A DNA stretch of 64,000 nt from Aulostomus chinensis (GCA_037954235.1 JBBMOA010000004.1:12887101-12951100), one strand, 5' to 3'. Shown: positions 26,401 to 38,095, numbered from the stretch's first letter. The notes: a model not told the origin generated them from the letters alone. A program made the numbers and translations.

Positions 26401-28329
26401 TTACATTGCCAGTCATTTTCCAGCTCCACTGCATTCACATTGAATTTCTATTTTATTTCAATCTGTCATGACAAAAACAGCATTTGCCTTGCTGCCTTAC
26501 ATTGCCTCTGATACAATGAGGTTTGCCTTTGAATCATCTGCGGGTGATTCATCTGTCATTTAACGTGCCATGTGCTCGCCTCCTCCGGTTGGTGCAGCAG
26601 CTTCAGGTGATTTTTTATTGAAGCGCTGACCTGCATACATGGCCTGAATAGTTAAGACCATGTATTTTTCTTCTAGTTGCTATTTTTCATCGGGACAAAG
26701 TATATTCCGGTGAAATGATTGATTGTTACTTGAAAGAAACTTTTTTTTTTTTTTCTATTTCAGGTCACTGTTAAAGTCATTTTCCAAAGACATTTCCTGA
26801 TGCCAGCTCTTTCTCGCAAATGGCAGTGACCCTTATCTGTAGATATGCGTGCATATTCAAACCGGACCAAACATCTTCAGCAAACGTTATTAGCCCATCC
26901 AATGGCCCTCATCAGTTAAAATATGGGGCTCTGCTCTACCTCCTATATTTCAAGTGAAAGACGCCCTCCAGTGGCCATTGTAATTATGACCAAATTATGT
27001 CCATATGTCGTGAAAGACTTCATATAGGAACCGTTTGTCAACATGTGTCCAACCATGACTTCCACATAAACACCCCCTCCCCCCCCCATTATATTTGTTT
27101 GAAACAAAATTTCAAGACTGATTTGTTTTGCTTTGGAACCCTGCCTCCAGCTGATGCATAGCAGACTGATAATAAAGTCATGTAATGGGCTGATAAAAGA
27201 AGTGGGCGATGTCTCTCTTTTTTTTTTTTTCCTGTCTCCCCAAGATTGAAACATGTTTGACATTCAAGTCTGAGAAACTGTGATGGACATTTTTCACTTT
27301 TTATGACAACAAATTGGTGAATCATCCAATTTAATCATTCACTGCAACCCCATACAGAGAGAAGACAGTCATTTTTCAGTCATATTTCAGCCAGTTACCG
27401 CATCTCTCACACCCACCCACACTCAGCCAAGGAAGTTGCTGACAGAGAGATGTAATCTTTCAAACTGGACATTCTGGTTACTTGCTGGTGGAAGCATTAT
27501 TTCATATTATTGCATTATACACAAACCACTATTTCATTCTTACCCTGTTTCAACCTGCTCATCCGTCACATCTATCTGTCTAGTACGGCCCCGCCCTGGA
27601 TATTTCTATATGATGGCTGTTGGTAGTAACAGGCAGCGTCTGTGTGTCCATCGTCCATTACTCTGCATTCAATTTCATTATGAGAGAGCGAAAAAAACGA
27701 CAGCAAAGCGTGGACGCATTCAAGGGGAGCTGAAGATCTAATGGTCCAAACCACTCCAGAGAGACTCCCAATCAAATTTGGTCACATTAACAATATAGTG
27801 TAAATGTGCTCCATCGGGGGTGACAGGAGTCAGTCAGGGAAGGCAGAGAAAGTGTAGCACAAAATCAGATGCAAATTGAAATATATAAGGCGAGAGCTTC
27901 TGTGTTGATTCCATTGCAGGAATAATTTGTAGGGAGTAAAACCATATAAATTAATTAACTTGATGAGCCCCCTTGGGGAGCACTAGACAAGGTCTTAATC
28001 CCTGTCACAGTGAAGTGTTGGAAGGCTGATGCGGTGCATAAAATGTCAGCAAGGATGTAAAATCACCATGTGTGGTAGAAGTGCTTTCAGGATGAAATTT
28101 GAGCTCCATGAGAGCAAATGTGACAGGTATGAAGTATAATGTGCAAATCGCACGAAAAAAAACCCCAACGTGTAATCGCATACGATCACATCAGTTGCTC
28201 ATGATTTCCTGATGTGTTCCACAGCATGTGGCAACATATTTCCAACATGTGATCTCGTATCTATCAGAAACATTAAAAAAAAAAAAAAAACATTAGAAAT
28301 TCATGATATTTTATGCCTACTGTGTCGGC
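26401..28329. other. Non-coding stretch, no gene seen
   Basis: No exon-like segment. It contains T runs (26741-26755 and 27220-27230), a C run (27071-27087), a CTCF-like GCCCTCCAGTGGCC at 26951-26964 and a poly-A run (28273-28290). Confidence 0.5.
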
Positions 28330-28660
28330 CATACTCTTGTTAAACGCAATATCTCAAGACACCTTGAAGAGATTTCTTCAAATTTGGTACAAATGGTGAC
28401 TGGGAGTCGGGACGACCTGAAGAGATTTTGATGGCTGAAGGTCTGTCCTGTCTTAAAATACAGCACAAACATCCAACAGGGCTCAAAGGTGAACCAAATT
28501 GATTTTGCCGTTCAAAGGTCAAGGTCACTGGTACCTCACATGAACACAAAATCTCAGGAATGCCTTAAAGGTGATTCTTAAAACTTGGCAAAGATGTCCA
28601 CCGGGACTGAAGGATGAACTTGGCGGTCAAAGGTCAAGGTCAACGTGGTATTTCTAGTTT
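28330..28660 (+). repeat. Dispersed repeat carrying nuclear-receptor half-sites
   Basis: Two diverged tandem units about 115 bases apart each carry TCAAAGGTCAAGGTCA (28512-28527 and 28627-28642). This contains TCAAGGTCA, the known NR5A/ERR site, and AGGTCA half-sites in tandem; the second copy also carries a DR1-like GGTCAAAGGTCA. Related sequence on the opposite strand is at 32240-32520. Both share phrases such as a CTTGAAGAGATTTCTTCAAA-like segment. It is an old repeat of unknown class. Confidence 0.5.
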
Positions 28661-29390
28661 CTGTTAGGGCCTGACAACTACTGGCTCAGTACTTGACAGG
28701 AGCTCTCAAGAAAGAGCTTCATGCATTGAATCGACACCACTGGACCAGCACTGGCACATGCCACTTACCGTAGGCCATATTCTGAATGTGCACCTCCTCC
28801 AAAATGTAACTTTACAGCCTGCCACAAGTGTGACTGGTCTACTTGATATACTTGTATCATCATAATTTGTGCTCTGCCTCTTGTTTTGGCAGCCACACCA
28901 GCGAACAGCCCTAACTGCATATAATGGCACAAGGCAAGCATCGGCTATGGCATTGCCTTTGCGCAGTAACTACTTGCATCAATAAATTAGCGTTGTTATT
29001 CATTCACGAGCCAAGACAAATTAAAACAAGCACAGAGCACTTAGATCGTAACTTTCTCTCAAAAGCAATTCTCAGAATGCCTCAATGCCAAATTTATATG
29101 CAGTGGAAACCAGGAAAGGCAGAAAGAAATTTGGCGGTCCAGAGTTCATTGCTCAGTTTGACAAATTGGCCGCACAAAATTGAACCAAAAGAAGATTTAT
29201 TTATTTTTTCAGCTGTCGGAAACATATTCAGAGTAGTAGAGCAGAAGCAGTCATTGTTCGATGTCACATCCACGACTAACTGATGCAATAAAGATCATCT
29301 AAAGCCATCCCCCACCTCTGTCCTCTGGAGAATTCTCGCTAACTGTTGGAGAGGAAAGGGTGTGTACTCAATGATGAAGGTTTTGGAACA
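28661..29390. other. Non-coding stretch, no gene seen
   Basis: An open frame of 119 codons at 28924-29283 has no recognisable domain and no splice context. It is not called as a gene. Confidence 0.45.
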
Positions 29391-29394
29391 CTTT

Positions 29395-29560
29395 ATGGTA
29401 TTTTGGCTCAGAAGATACCACTGGAGCTCAACACAGCTGAGACCCGATTCAACCCCCTACGGGGCCTACCCTCACAGGTAAGCATGTTCTTCCAATGCTA
29501 ATGTGGATTTCCTCTGGATGCGCCATTTTCCTCCCACATCTAAAGACACGATGAGGATGT
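29395..29560 (+). mobile_element. Worn DANA/HE1-like SINE
   Basis: The order of a tRNA B-box-like CGATTCAACCC, then TGTTCTTCC, CCTCTGGATGCG and CCTCCCACATCTAAAGACA matches the body of the intact SINE at 53864 (TCTGGTACTCC then CCTCCCACAGTCCAAAGACA). It is much diverged and is an old insertion. Confidence 0.5.
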
Positions 29561-30350
29561 TCTTCTGACGTTACACTTCACTGTAGTCCTGGGATATTAC
29601 ATCAGGAGCTCTACACTCACTGAGGATCGGATTAATTTGAGTCTTTCTGAATGCTAAGGACTAGTAAAAAAGCTCATTTAGATTCAGGCTGAGGCGTCAT
29701 GCCTATACTGCATTGAAAACCAGCACAATTCCACCCAATCAAACCCTGAAACGAGAAACATTAATTTAGTTTTCATTAGACCTGGTCACACGTCATGAAT
29801 TTCAAAAGAATCTCTGCATCGAATCTTTCACGTTGAATTAAACTTTGATGAACTTTGACTGTTGAAATTGAGGCATTGTTCAATTAACGACCTGCAAATG
29901 GATATCATCACAGTTAGTGTCCTTTACTGGAGTATAAACGGCTTGACCTAAAGAAAGGTCTGCTGGCCGTGACGAGACAGGAGTGAATGGTGCTGCGAGT
30001 CTGTCTTTTTTTTTTACCAGGCCAGTCTTGTTCTCTTTTAGTTCACCTCTTCAATAAAACATTGTTTGATCAATAATTGCAACAAAACACCCGAGGGAGT
30101 CCACAGCACAGTAAAAAGCTTGACTTGAATGATCTTGTTTTCAGATTTACTATGTTTAACTGTTAAAATTCAGAGGGCCCATGGATTATTTGCTGTTTTC
30201 AGCATCTTGGATCTGAAAAATTTGTTCGTGATCACTCGTCTCCCGTGATACTGCTGATGTTTTTTTCACGTGGCACCAAAAGATTCACCCAGAGGGTCAG
30301 TGGCGTCACAGTCCACCATCAAGGGGGGGGGTCTTTTCCCTCTCTGATAG
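29561..30350. other. Non-coding stretch, no gene seen
   Basis: AT-rich, without exon-like segments or recognised repeats apart from a T run near 30008-30016 and a G run near 30324-30332. Confidence 0.5.
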
Positions 30351-30354
30351 CTCC

Positions 30355-30680
30355 CATGTTCCTGGCATTAATTGCTTATTTAACTGCACTTTCTGCAATT
30401 CAATTAAAGGGAGCGTAATGGTGTACAAAGCATGGAACAGCGTTGACCCTGGAGGCGATCTGCACTCCCCTGATACTTATGTGGCCTTCTGCTAGAGTTG
30501 TCTGAAGGGGCAACGGATTAATGTGGGAACCCTTCATGGAAGAGTTCATTTAGTGGGCAATAACGCTGCATGGAAATAATTTGCATTTAATATTGGGATT
30601 ATGATTAAATCAATTGAGTGGTTCGGAGCTTCGTGATAATTAAACTTGAGACTGAGTCATGAATGCCAGAATGAGTTTTA
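30355..30680. promoter_or_regulatory. Candidate conserved regulatory element
   Basis: A non-repetitive segment with many homeodomain-type cores, including GGCATTAATTGC, CAATTCAATTAAAGG, GGATTATGATTAAATCAATT and GATAATTAAAC. It has no coding character. Candidate enhancer by motif density only. Confidence 0.25.
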
Positions 30681-30887
30681 AAGTCCATCCAGCTTCAGAT
30701 GACGTGACAGGTTAATGAACTCTTTCACATCCTTTCAGTCACCTACTATTTTTTTGGTATAAACTATAGTTATTCACGCTCTCATACCTCTCATCAAAGT
30801 GCCAATTTTTCTTTCAGTGGGAGAAAGATGCCAAATGCACAGAACCAAGAAACAGTGACTACACTTGGATCATCAAGGTGGTGGGTG

Positions 30888-31152
30888 GGCGGCACGGTGG
30901 TGCAGTGGTCAGCACTGTCGCATCACAGCGAGAAAGTTCCGGGTTCAAGCCCCTGTTCAGGCATGGGGTCTTTCTGTGTGGAGTCTCCATGTTCTCCCTG
31001 TTCCTGCGTGGGTCCTCTCTGGTACTCCAGCTTCCTCCACAGTTCAAAGACATCAAGAGGGGACCAGGTTAATCCAGACTCTAAATTGACCGTAGGCATG
31101 ACTGTGAGAGCCAATGGTAGTCTGTCTCTATGTGTTGGCCCTACCATGGACC
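30888..31152 (+). mobile_element. DANA/HE1-like tRNA-derived SINE, 3'-truncated
   Basis: It begins GGCGGCACGGTGG. A perfect pol III A box TGGTGCAGTGG lies at 30898-30908 and a perfect B box GTTCAAGCC at 30943-30951, the normal tRNA-like spacing. The SINE body with TTTCTGTGTGGAGTC and a TCCAGCTTCCTCC-like block follows. Similarity to the full copy at 53864 ends near GGCCCTACCATGGACC. The last part and the GGAT-type tail are missing. The long open frame across it is an artefact. Confidence 0.85.
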
Positions 31153-31154
31153 CA

Positions 31155-31545
31155 TTTTTCCCAAAAATTTCTGGAGCTGAATGTGTCTTGAAACCTCAAA
31201 TATTTCCTTGGAGAATGATAAATGGGAATATGAAACTAAATTCAAGGAGATTATTACCGACATTACGAGTTCATTGCCATAAACCCTGAAAGTGTTGGGG
31301 ACAAAAAGTCAAGCCTAGTTGTAATAAATTATGTGGCAGGCATCATTGTGACAGCCATTCAAGTTGAGTGACAGGTAGACAACTGACTGAAGGGTGTCAT
31401 TACTTCTGGAACTGCTGCACTGTGCAGTTTTAATGTGACCGGTTCGAATCTGGAAACGCATGTGCTATTCAGGAAGCATACTCAGCAGTTTTCAGTTGGA
31501 AATAAAAATCTTTAAGATAAAATTGTTTTGGATGCATTTTATATC
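31155..31545. other. Non-coding stretch, no gene seen
   Basis: No gene recognised. A lone B-box-like GGTTCGAATC at 31441-31450 has no partner A box and is not a tRNA gene. Confidence 0.5.
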
Positions 31546-31550
31546 ATTCA

Positions 31551-31551
<1 letters not shown>

Positions 31552-31601
<50 letters not shown>
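31552..31601. repeat. (CA)n microsatellite
   Basis: About 24 CA units. Confidence 0.95.
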
Positions 31602-31602
<1 letters not shown>

Positions 31603-31689
31603 TGTGCTCCCCACTGATGTGTCCCTCCATGTCTACCTGACCCTTCTTTCGCTCTCATCAGCAAACTGCAAAGACAGCAAAGTTTCCCT

Positions 31690-31835
31690 CCCGTAATTTA
31701 ATTCTCCTCGATGAATTAATGACCTAATTAGGTGAACTAATTAGTGATGAACCCTAATTTTCATGTTTCATCAACTCATTAGCCAACAATATTCATAATT
31801 ACTGGCATAAAGACATTTCATTGCTTGGCATGTTG
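31690..31835. promoter_or_regulatory. Candidate homeodomain-rich regulatory element
   Basis: About ten TAAT/ATTA cores in 140 bases, among them the perfect 12-base palindrome ACCTAATTAGGT at 31722-31733 and a nearby ACTAATTAGTGATGAA. Repeated TAATTA cores are classic binding sites of homeodomain dimers. The stretch is not simple repeat and has no open frame. Enhancer function is inferred, not shown. Confidence 0.35.
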
Positions 31836-32239
31836 GCCACAGAAAACATCTTGCTGGGCAGGCAGTGATTGACTGATTTTAAAAAGATGATTTTAAAGTC
31901 TCATGAAGCGCATGGAATTTTTGTCTGGCTATTCCAGTAAACTCTGGAGGTAGCTTCTGGGAAAACTGTGAAGCTCAGGACGGGATCCTCATGGTTAGGA
32001 CTGGCATTTACTTTAGCCAAAAGCAATGATTCTACATAACACTCCCCCACAAGACATGTTCAAGAGACTCACCCCAGCAAACTGGCTAATTCTCGTTAGC
32101 TTTCTGCCCATGAATAAGGATGAACACTAATCGTTCTGCTCTTCTAGACTTTTCAGATGTTATCAGACCAAAGGGGTTCAATCATGGTGGTGAAACAAGT
32201 CATTCAAAACATCCAGGTTCAGTTTTATAGCCTCTCCTT
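31836..32239. other. Non-coding stretch, no gene seen
   Basis: Nothing recognised. Confidence 0.45.
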
Positions 32240-32520
32240 TAACAATACAAGAATGAAACCTAGAAATATTCGTGCCAAATTCAAGGATATTTCTACAACG
32301 TGTTACTGAGATATCGCAAATATGGGAGGTGCCCTTGACCTTTGACCGCTCAAGGCATTACCTGAGACATTTTGATAACGTGAAGTGACGTTGACCTTTG
32401 ACCGCCAAAAGCTTTTCAGTTCATCTTCAGGTCCCAGTGTATGTCTGCACCAAAACTGAGAAAAATGCCACCGAGGGTTCGGACCAAAATCGTGTGATGC
32501 TGCAGGCCATTACATGATGG
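32240..32520 (-). repeat. Dispersed repeat with nuclear-receptor half-sites, copy 2
   Basis: An opposite-strand relative of 28330-28660. It carries TGACCTTTGACC at 32336-32347 and 32392-32403, each a DR1 arrangement of AGGTCA-type half-sites on the minus strand, plus flanking phrases shared with copy 1 (CAAATTCAAGGATATTTCT-like). An old copy; its boundaries are approximate. Confidence 0.45.
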
Positions 32521-33089
32521 AGAGATGAAAGGCATAAAAAATGTTAAACAGCCTTTTAATTGCACGAAAATTCATCCACGCCCTTGAGTGAGTCATTAAA
32601 TATTTGAATTGATTTTATATGAAGAGGAAAGAGAGATCTTGGTGGAAAAATACCAAACAATTAACACAAGGATGCAAGTGTAACAATGGGAGAGGACCTT
32701 CAATATCAATGACAACCGATGGAAAAAGAGTGTGCCGTGAGGTGAGGGTGGCTCAGAATACTTACCGGGGAAAAAAACAACACATCATCAATAAAAAAAA
32801 ATGCAGCACACATGTGAGACACGTCTTAGGATGCACTGAACACCGTTGTGTTCTCCGGGGAGTCACGATCATTAGCAGGAAAGCAATTGTTCAGACGTCA
32901 ACACTGCTCACCTCTGCTTTCCTGTGTCTTGCTTTCGCCCGAATGGATTTCCCTTCTTCACAAAAATAGAATGTCCACAGCCATTGTTAATTTCAGCCCT
33001 TTCTCTCGCTCTTCTTTTTTTTTTTTTTTTTCATTCCGCGCATCCTCTTGTAGTGCAAGCACGACTTGGAGAGAAAAGGATGAAACCCA
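32521..33089. other. Non-coding stretch, no gene seen
   Basis: An open frame of 116 codons at 32619-32969 shows no known domain. A T run lies at 33016-33031. Confidence 0.45.
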
Positions 33090-33305
33090 ACACAATTAAT
33101 CATGCCGAGTGAAATAATAATACGGCTGTTGCTGTAATTCATCACAAATCTGAGCTGGTGTTGAAACATCCTTTCAAATATTTATTGCGCTGATTCTAAT
33201 TAGACTGTGATCCAGGCAGAGTGAGTGGCCGTGTTGATGAGCTCGTTAATTACCACTGTGGACCGGATCTACTTGACAGCTGCTCGCCATGGCAGCAAAG
33301 AGAGG
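33090..33305. promoter_or_regulatory. Candidate conserved regulatory element
   Basis: A unique-looking, mixed-composition segment with CACAATTAATCATGCC, TTCTAATTAGACTGTGA and CTCGTTAATTACCACTG. Clustered TAATTA cores and the absence of repeats or exon signals suggest a developmental enhancer. Not tested by alignment. Confidence 0.3.
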
Positions 33306-34271
33306 ACCGCCGTTTGTCAGTTCGTGCTAAAAGAAAGCAGGTGATCAAATCTTTGCCTGACTGACCTCCCCTGCGTTACCGCATTTCCTTCCTCTTCAAC
33401 AGCTTGCATCTGATGGCTGTCCTGAGGAACCTCGCTTCCAGCGCAGGTTATGATTGGATATCGCAATTCGGCGGTTTTCTCTGACTTCATAGAAGTTGTG
33501 TTGACACGCTGCTAAACTTGAACTAACTTCAGCTGATTTAAAGAACTCTTAATTAAAAAAAAAAGTGTTCTCTTGTGTGCAGCAGTGAAATTAAATGTAA
33601 TAGAAATAGATATGTACATCCGCGTGAATGACAGAGAGGCCCGATGAGAAGCTACCCCCACGGCCCATGAAATGAAAATGTGGATTCAACCAGTCAGAGC
33701 CTGTCGTCTTTGTTCCTAGTTATTTCTCTCTTCATTGACTCTCTACAGCTTTTATTGCCAGAAGTGCCTCCTTTTTGGATAGTTATTCATAGGACCAAGA
33801 CCCCTTCGATTACACACCAGCAAAAATAAATAAATAAATAAATACAAGCGTGGCCGTTAATCCAGCCCCAGACCAAGATTAACTCCACTGCTGCCTCCAA
33901 CTCTCCCTTTTGTTTGTTTGTCTATTTCACACATGCCCCCTTTGCTTATCTCCTGGAATGGTAAATGTCATTTGTTTTGTTCGGAGTAATTCAGGGTGTA
34001 CTGGAGTGTGATTGTGTTGCTGAGAAGGGCTGCCAGGCCAGAGATAAGCATGCCAGCAGTGCATCGTCTCAGCTAAGGCTATAGTCCAAGACCCTTATAG
34101 ACCCCTTATATTATGTATACAGTGACTGGATATGGCTGCCATATTAATGCATCAACCACACTCCAAAGCTGCAGGTTCTGACTGGGTGGTTGGATATTGG
34201 ACATCTGTATCCCCAACCCCCAAGGGTGTCTTTCCGCCTGCATAGGAAGTTTTATAAGCTTCATAGAGGGA

Positions 34272-34306
<35 letters not shown>

Positions 34307-34395
34307 TTGTCCTTTCCCTTTTATTTTACACACAATCCATTGTATAGCAGAGGACTGTGACTTCACTCATTGAACCCAGAGTTACATTATGTAAT
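33306..34395. other. Non-coding stretch with microsatellites
   Basis: No gene recognised. It contains an (AAAT)n run at 33824-33844 and a (GT)n run at 34274-34302. Confidence 0.5.
34274..34302. repeat. (GT)n microsatellite
   Basis: About 14 GT units. Confidence 0.95.
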
Positions 34396-34399
34396 GAGC

Positions 34400-34595
34400 C
34401 TTCTGGTGGTCTAGTGAGTCAATGTAGCACAACGGAGCAGCAGCCCAGGACACCCGACGGAGGTTATTTCAGCTGCATACATCTCTGATCTCATTCTATC
34501 AGTCACTACCCAAAGCTTGTGAGCATTGGCAAGCGTGGGAATATAAATCAACTGGTAAATTGAGAGTTTCACCCTTTTGCAAGGGGATTGGAATG
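34400..34595 (-). mobile_element. LINE (non-LTR retrotransposon) fragment
   Basis: Read on the minus strand the frame gives KVKLSIYQLIYIPTLA, LWVVTDRMRS and then AAEI, matching the order KARPSIYPSSYVPTLT, LWVMTERTRS, AAEM in the larger LINE piece at 46.5 kb. This is the region just after the reverse transcriptase core. The fragment is opposite in orientation to the 46.5 kb copy. It is short and has no ends, so it is an old 5'- and 3'-truncated remnant. Confidence 0.7.
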
Positions 34596-34599
34596 TCCT

Positions 34600-36950
34600 T
34601 GTTTCTAACTAAAAAAACGGTGGGCGACTCCCGTAAAATGGCACCCTTTTGTTTGGAGTGGTGTGTTTGCATCACATGACTGAATTAAAACAGTAAATTG
34701 TGTTGCAGTCTTATCATAAATGTGTTCATTTGCCATTAGATAGGACACTAGAATCTGGCTTTTGTCTGCAATAGGAAGGAGATTTAATCTGTATTCAGTT
34801 GTGGATCAGACACAGCTGTTTGTTTGCTGATGTAAACGCAAAATCCAGGTGAGCATGACAGTCCAGGTCACGATATCAAGACGTGAGCTCTCCTCCAGTC
34901 ACCACTGAGGTTGGGGGAAAAACAAACAAACAACAGATATAAAAACGCAGAGCCAGTTGTTCTCAAAGCTGCTTTCAGCAAAATTATTTCCCCTGTTTTG
35001 CAGCAAGATCTTGACACTGAACATGGCACCCAATGAAAAAGGCGACCACAAGGCAATCCGGCACCTCGCAATTGGTCAGTCAGCTTTTCTAAGAGCTTTA
35101 CCCTGGTTTTAAAAACAGCTGGCACGTGGATACGTGCAGTGGGATACACTCTCAATCACTGTACAAATGCAAGCCACTTAGGAATGCAATAACCGCAGAC
35201 AACAAACATCGCATTCCAGCTTAACATCTACAAATTGCGCGCTAGCACCGCTGAAGCTGTGGCGTTTTGTCGTATTTTTTTTTAGGTCGAGACATGAACT
35301 TTCTGATTCAGTGACATCACTTTGGTGTGTAGTTTTAGAAAACTTCGTTTTATTCTCATTCACTGACAGTTTTATCGAAATAAAAATTTGCTGATTTGCT
35401 AAAATTATGTGAAGGTTTGGATCCAAATGAACGCGACGCTGTAAACCGGACGCAAATAGTCATCCGACTATTGTCTGGTGTTAGCCAGTACCCGTCACCG
35501 CCCCAGCCTGACCCATTATGCAGACTTTGTGTTTTATCACCAATTAGCATTTGTGTACTTTTTTTTGGCTAAACTGAACAAAGCGTGAAAAGGCTGGTTC
35601 AAATGACTGCTAGCTAGGCATGCTTGCTGCTACTGTGGACGAGCAACAAACCGGAATGGTTCATTTTTTTGCTCAAATGAATACGTTTGTTGATCGCTGA
35701 GCGCATAGCTGGATGCGGAAGACTTGGATTGTACCAGGCGATGCGCTCGAGCGATCGCAAACTGACATTTTCGGACAGTGTTGCTGTTGTGTGTTTCTAA
35801 GCGGGAATTTCGGCGCTGCTAACTCCAAGCTAAGTACGAGCTCCTTTCTTTTCATTCTGGAGACACAAAAAAGTGACACATCTTTGTGATCTCACAACAC
35901 CTACTCGTGGTCATGTATTTTCAGTCAGATGGCCTTCCTTTCACTCCTCAAACTAATTTTCACAGACGTCCTATCAGCTGCTCTCCGCGCCGACGGAGAG
36001 ACAGAGGGAGTGAGGACAAGATACTTGTTCTACAAGTCATAGTTATTGTTTGGTGGACATTTATTGGCCTATTGAAAGTTTGCAGTCCATTTTCAACAGA
36101 GTGGCATGCCTGAGTAGATACATTGTGATACCAATTGCTCCCTCTCACTGCAGCGCTACCTATAAAGCATGGCTAATGGTGCATATCCAGTATGATTAAG
36201 AGAGGATAAAGATGAACAACCACACTCCGTTTAAAAGGGTTGGTTTTTTTACTCCAGAGGGAGTTCTGCTCGTTGTTGGCACAGCATGGATCAATAAAGT
36301 AACTGATAAGGGTTATTTCAAGGTTTCAGCGGAACTCCTTGCAGCACATAATTTGACCTTTTAAGATGAACTTGTGATTGTCCAAGTGCTCCGTTTGTTG
36401 ACCTGCAGATGTAGACCAGAGGGCCCCCCCCCCCCCAATCGATAGATCAATTCTGTATAATGCCATTCCAAACAGTGTTCAATATCCCCTGCGTTACACA
36501 AACCTCTCTGTTATATCTTTAGCGCATATGTTTGTTTGTTTTTTTGGTGGATGAAAGAATGTCTTAATTGACTGAGCAGAATTTGATCCGAGGTCAACAC
36601 TGACGTAGAAAGAAAATTCAGCAAATTCAAAATGCCAGACGAATATAAGAAACATGATGCAAGACGGAATAAAGGCCAGCTTGCGTTCGTCGATATGATG
36701 AATATTTAGAGCCAGATAATCCCACATATGTAATTACTCTTTCAGCGAGAGCTTCGCTCACTCTGAAAGCACCTTTAAATCAGATATTCACAATATATCG
36801 CTAAGGGCAATATTTCAGGTACATACAGTGTATTGAAGTGTCATGCTGTTTATTGCACATGTGAATAAATCAAAGTAAGGCACAGCTGTGTGTGCATAAT
36901 CATTCAAATGTTTCAACAAAACCAGCGATCAGTGCGTCGACAGAAACGGC
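34600..36950. other. Non-coding stretch, no gene seen
   Basis: No exon-like segment recognised. A CpG-richer patch at about 35400-35860 may be an old repeat or a promoter-like island; no open gene structure was found beside it. Poly-C lies at 36424-36436. Confidence 0.45.
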
Positions 36951-36954
36951 AACA

Positions 36955-37210
36955 GTGAGAACCTCAGAATCCTCAGAGGAAAACGCCGAATTTTTACAAG
37001 AGCCGCGGCAATGCTGCCGTTAGGGCCTGGATCTGTTAAAATACAACTAAAACAAAAAAATCCATTAATAATAAAAAAAAGCATGCAAATGGACCAAAGT
37101 CTCACTGAAGCTGCAAAAAGTCCTCACACGGCACTAAAAACACCTGGTGTTATTGCCCGAAAACATCGACTTAAAACGCTGGGCTTCTGGCTCACAATTA
37201 CATGGGTTAT
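36955..37210 (-). repeat. Degenerate tandem-repeat family, locus 3
   Basis: On the minus strand the phrases CGGGCAATAACACCAGGTG, TTTTTAG and GGACTTTTTGCAGC repeat the layout of the units at 19790-20130 and 37690-38090. Highly diverged, with perhaps two or three units. Confidence 0.35.
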
Positions 37211-37689
37211 ATATGAATTATAGTGCTTTGCTTTTGGTAGGTCAAAGTGCAAAGAGTGAGTAAAAACAGCCTAAAGTATTTGTCTTTAAATTCCACTTTA
37301 ATTAAATTGTATTCCAGCAGCTTTCACCTTGTTTAAACCATCTTCGCTGTGCTCTTGTGAGATAAGCATCTGATTTTTTCCACCCAGTCGGCAGTGCCTT
37401 TTTTTTTTTTTTTCTCCTTAGCCAGCAAACCTTCAGGTTATCAGAGGCTTCATCCTGTACATGAACATTTCCGTGACTCAGCTGACATTACGACTCACAC
37501 CTCGTGAGGGAATCAAAAGGAAAGAGACTGATTTATTTCTGGAGTCAACCTTGGCTCCAGGTGACAGCGCCAATATAAAGACAGTACAGACAGTTTGGAG
37601 CTTAACCGATTTGGTGTTTTTTCTTAGCGTTTAGTGACTTTGACCCACTCAGTTAACCCTCGTCATTGTCAGCCAGGAACGAGAAGTCG

Positions 37690-38095
37690 AGACATTTGCA
37701 GGCACTCTTCAGGCGATAAAACCGGTTGTTTTTCAGTGAGACATCTTGACTTTGTTGGATGTTTTTCTCCAGACAAATCTGTGTGTTTTTAGCAAGATGG
37801 CTGGACATTTGCGGCTATTACTCTGGCAATAAAATTGGGGGTTTTCTCGTGAGACAGAGGAACATTTTCAGCTGTTGTTCTTGCAACAAAAGCAGATTTT
37901 GTTTTGATGTTGGGAAGGGAAGTTGTCATGGCGACAACCCTGTTTTTTTTTTTGTTTTTTTTTTCCTGACAAAACCGGGTGTTTTTAGCAACAGATCAGC
38001 ACAATGCAGCAGTGGTTCTCACAGAAAACTTGGTGGTTTTACAGAGATGTTAGGACATTTGCAGTTTGGTTTTATTTCTTCCTTCCTTTTTTTTT
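37690..38095 (+). repeat. Degenerate tandem-repeat family, locus 2
   Basis: Units of about 55-65 bases recur: GGACATTTGCGGCTATTACT then CTGGCAATAAAATTGGGGG near 37803, AACATTTTCAGCTGTTGTTC then TTGCAACAAAAGCAG near 37861, CCTGACAAAACCGGGTG near 37965 and GGACATTTGCAGTTTGG near 38053. The pattern matches the minus strand of 19790-20130. Long T runs are embedded. The open frame across it is a by-product. Confidence 0.5.

Noticed and set aside
30828..31289. 153-codon open frame
   Set aside because: Most of it is the SINE at 30888-31152; similar frames appear at the other SINE copies.
31441..31450. tRNA B-box-like GGTTCGAATC
   Set aside because: No A box at the right distance and no cloverleaf; not a tRNA gene.
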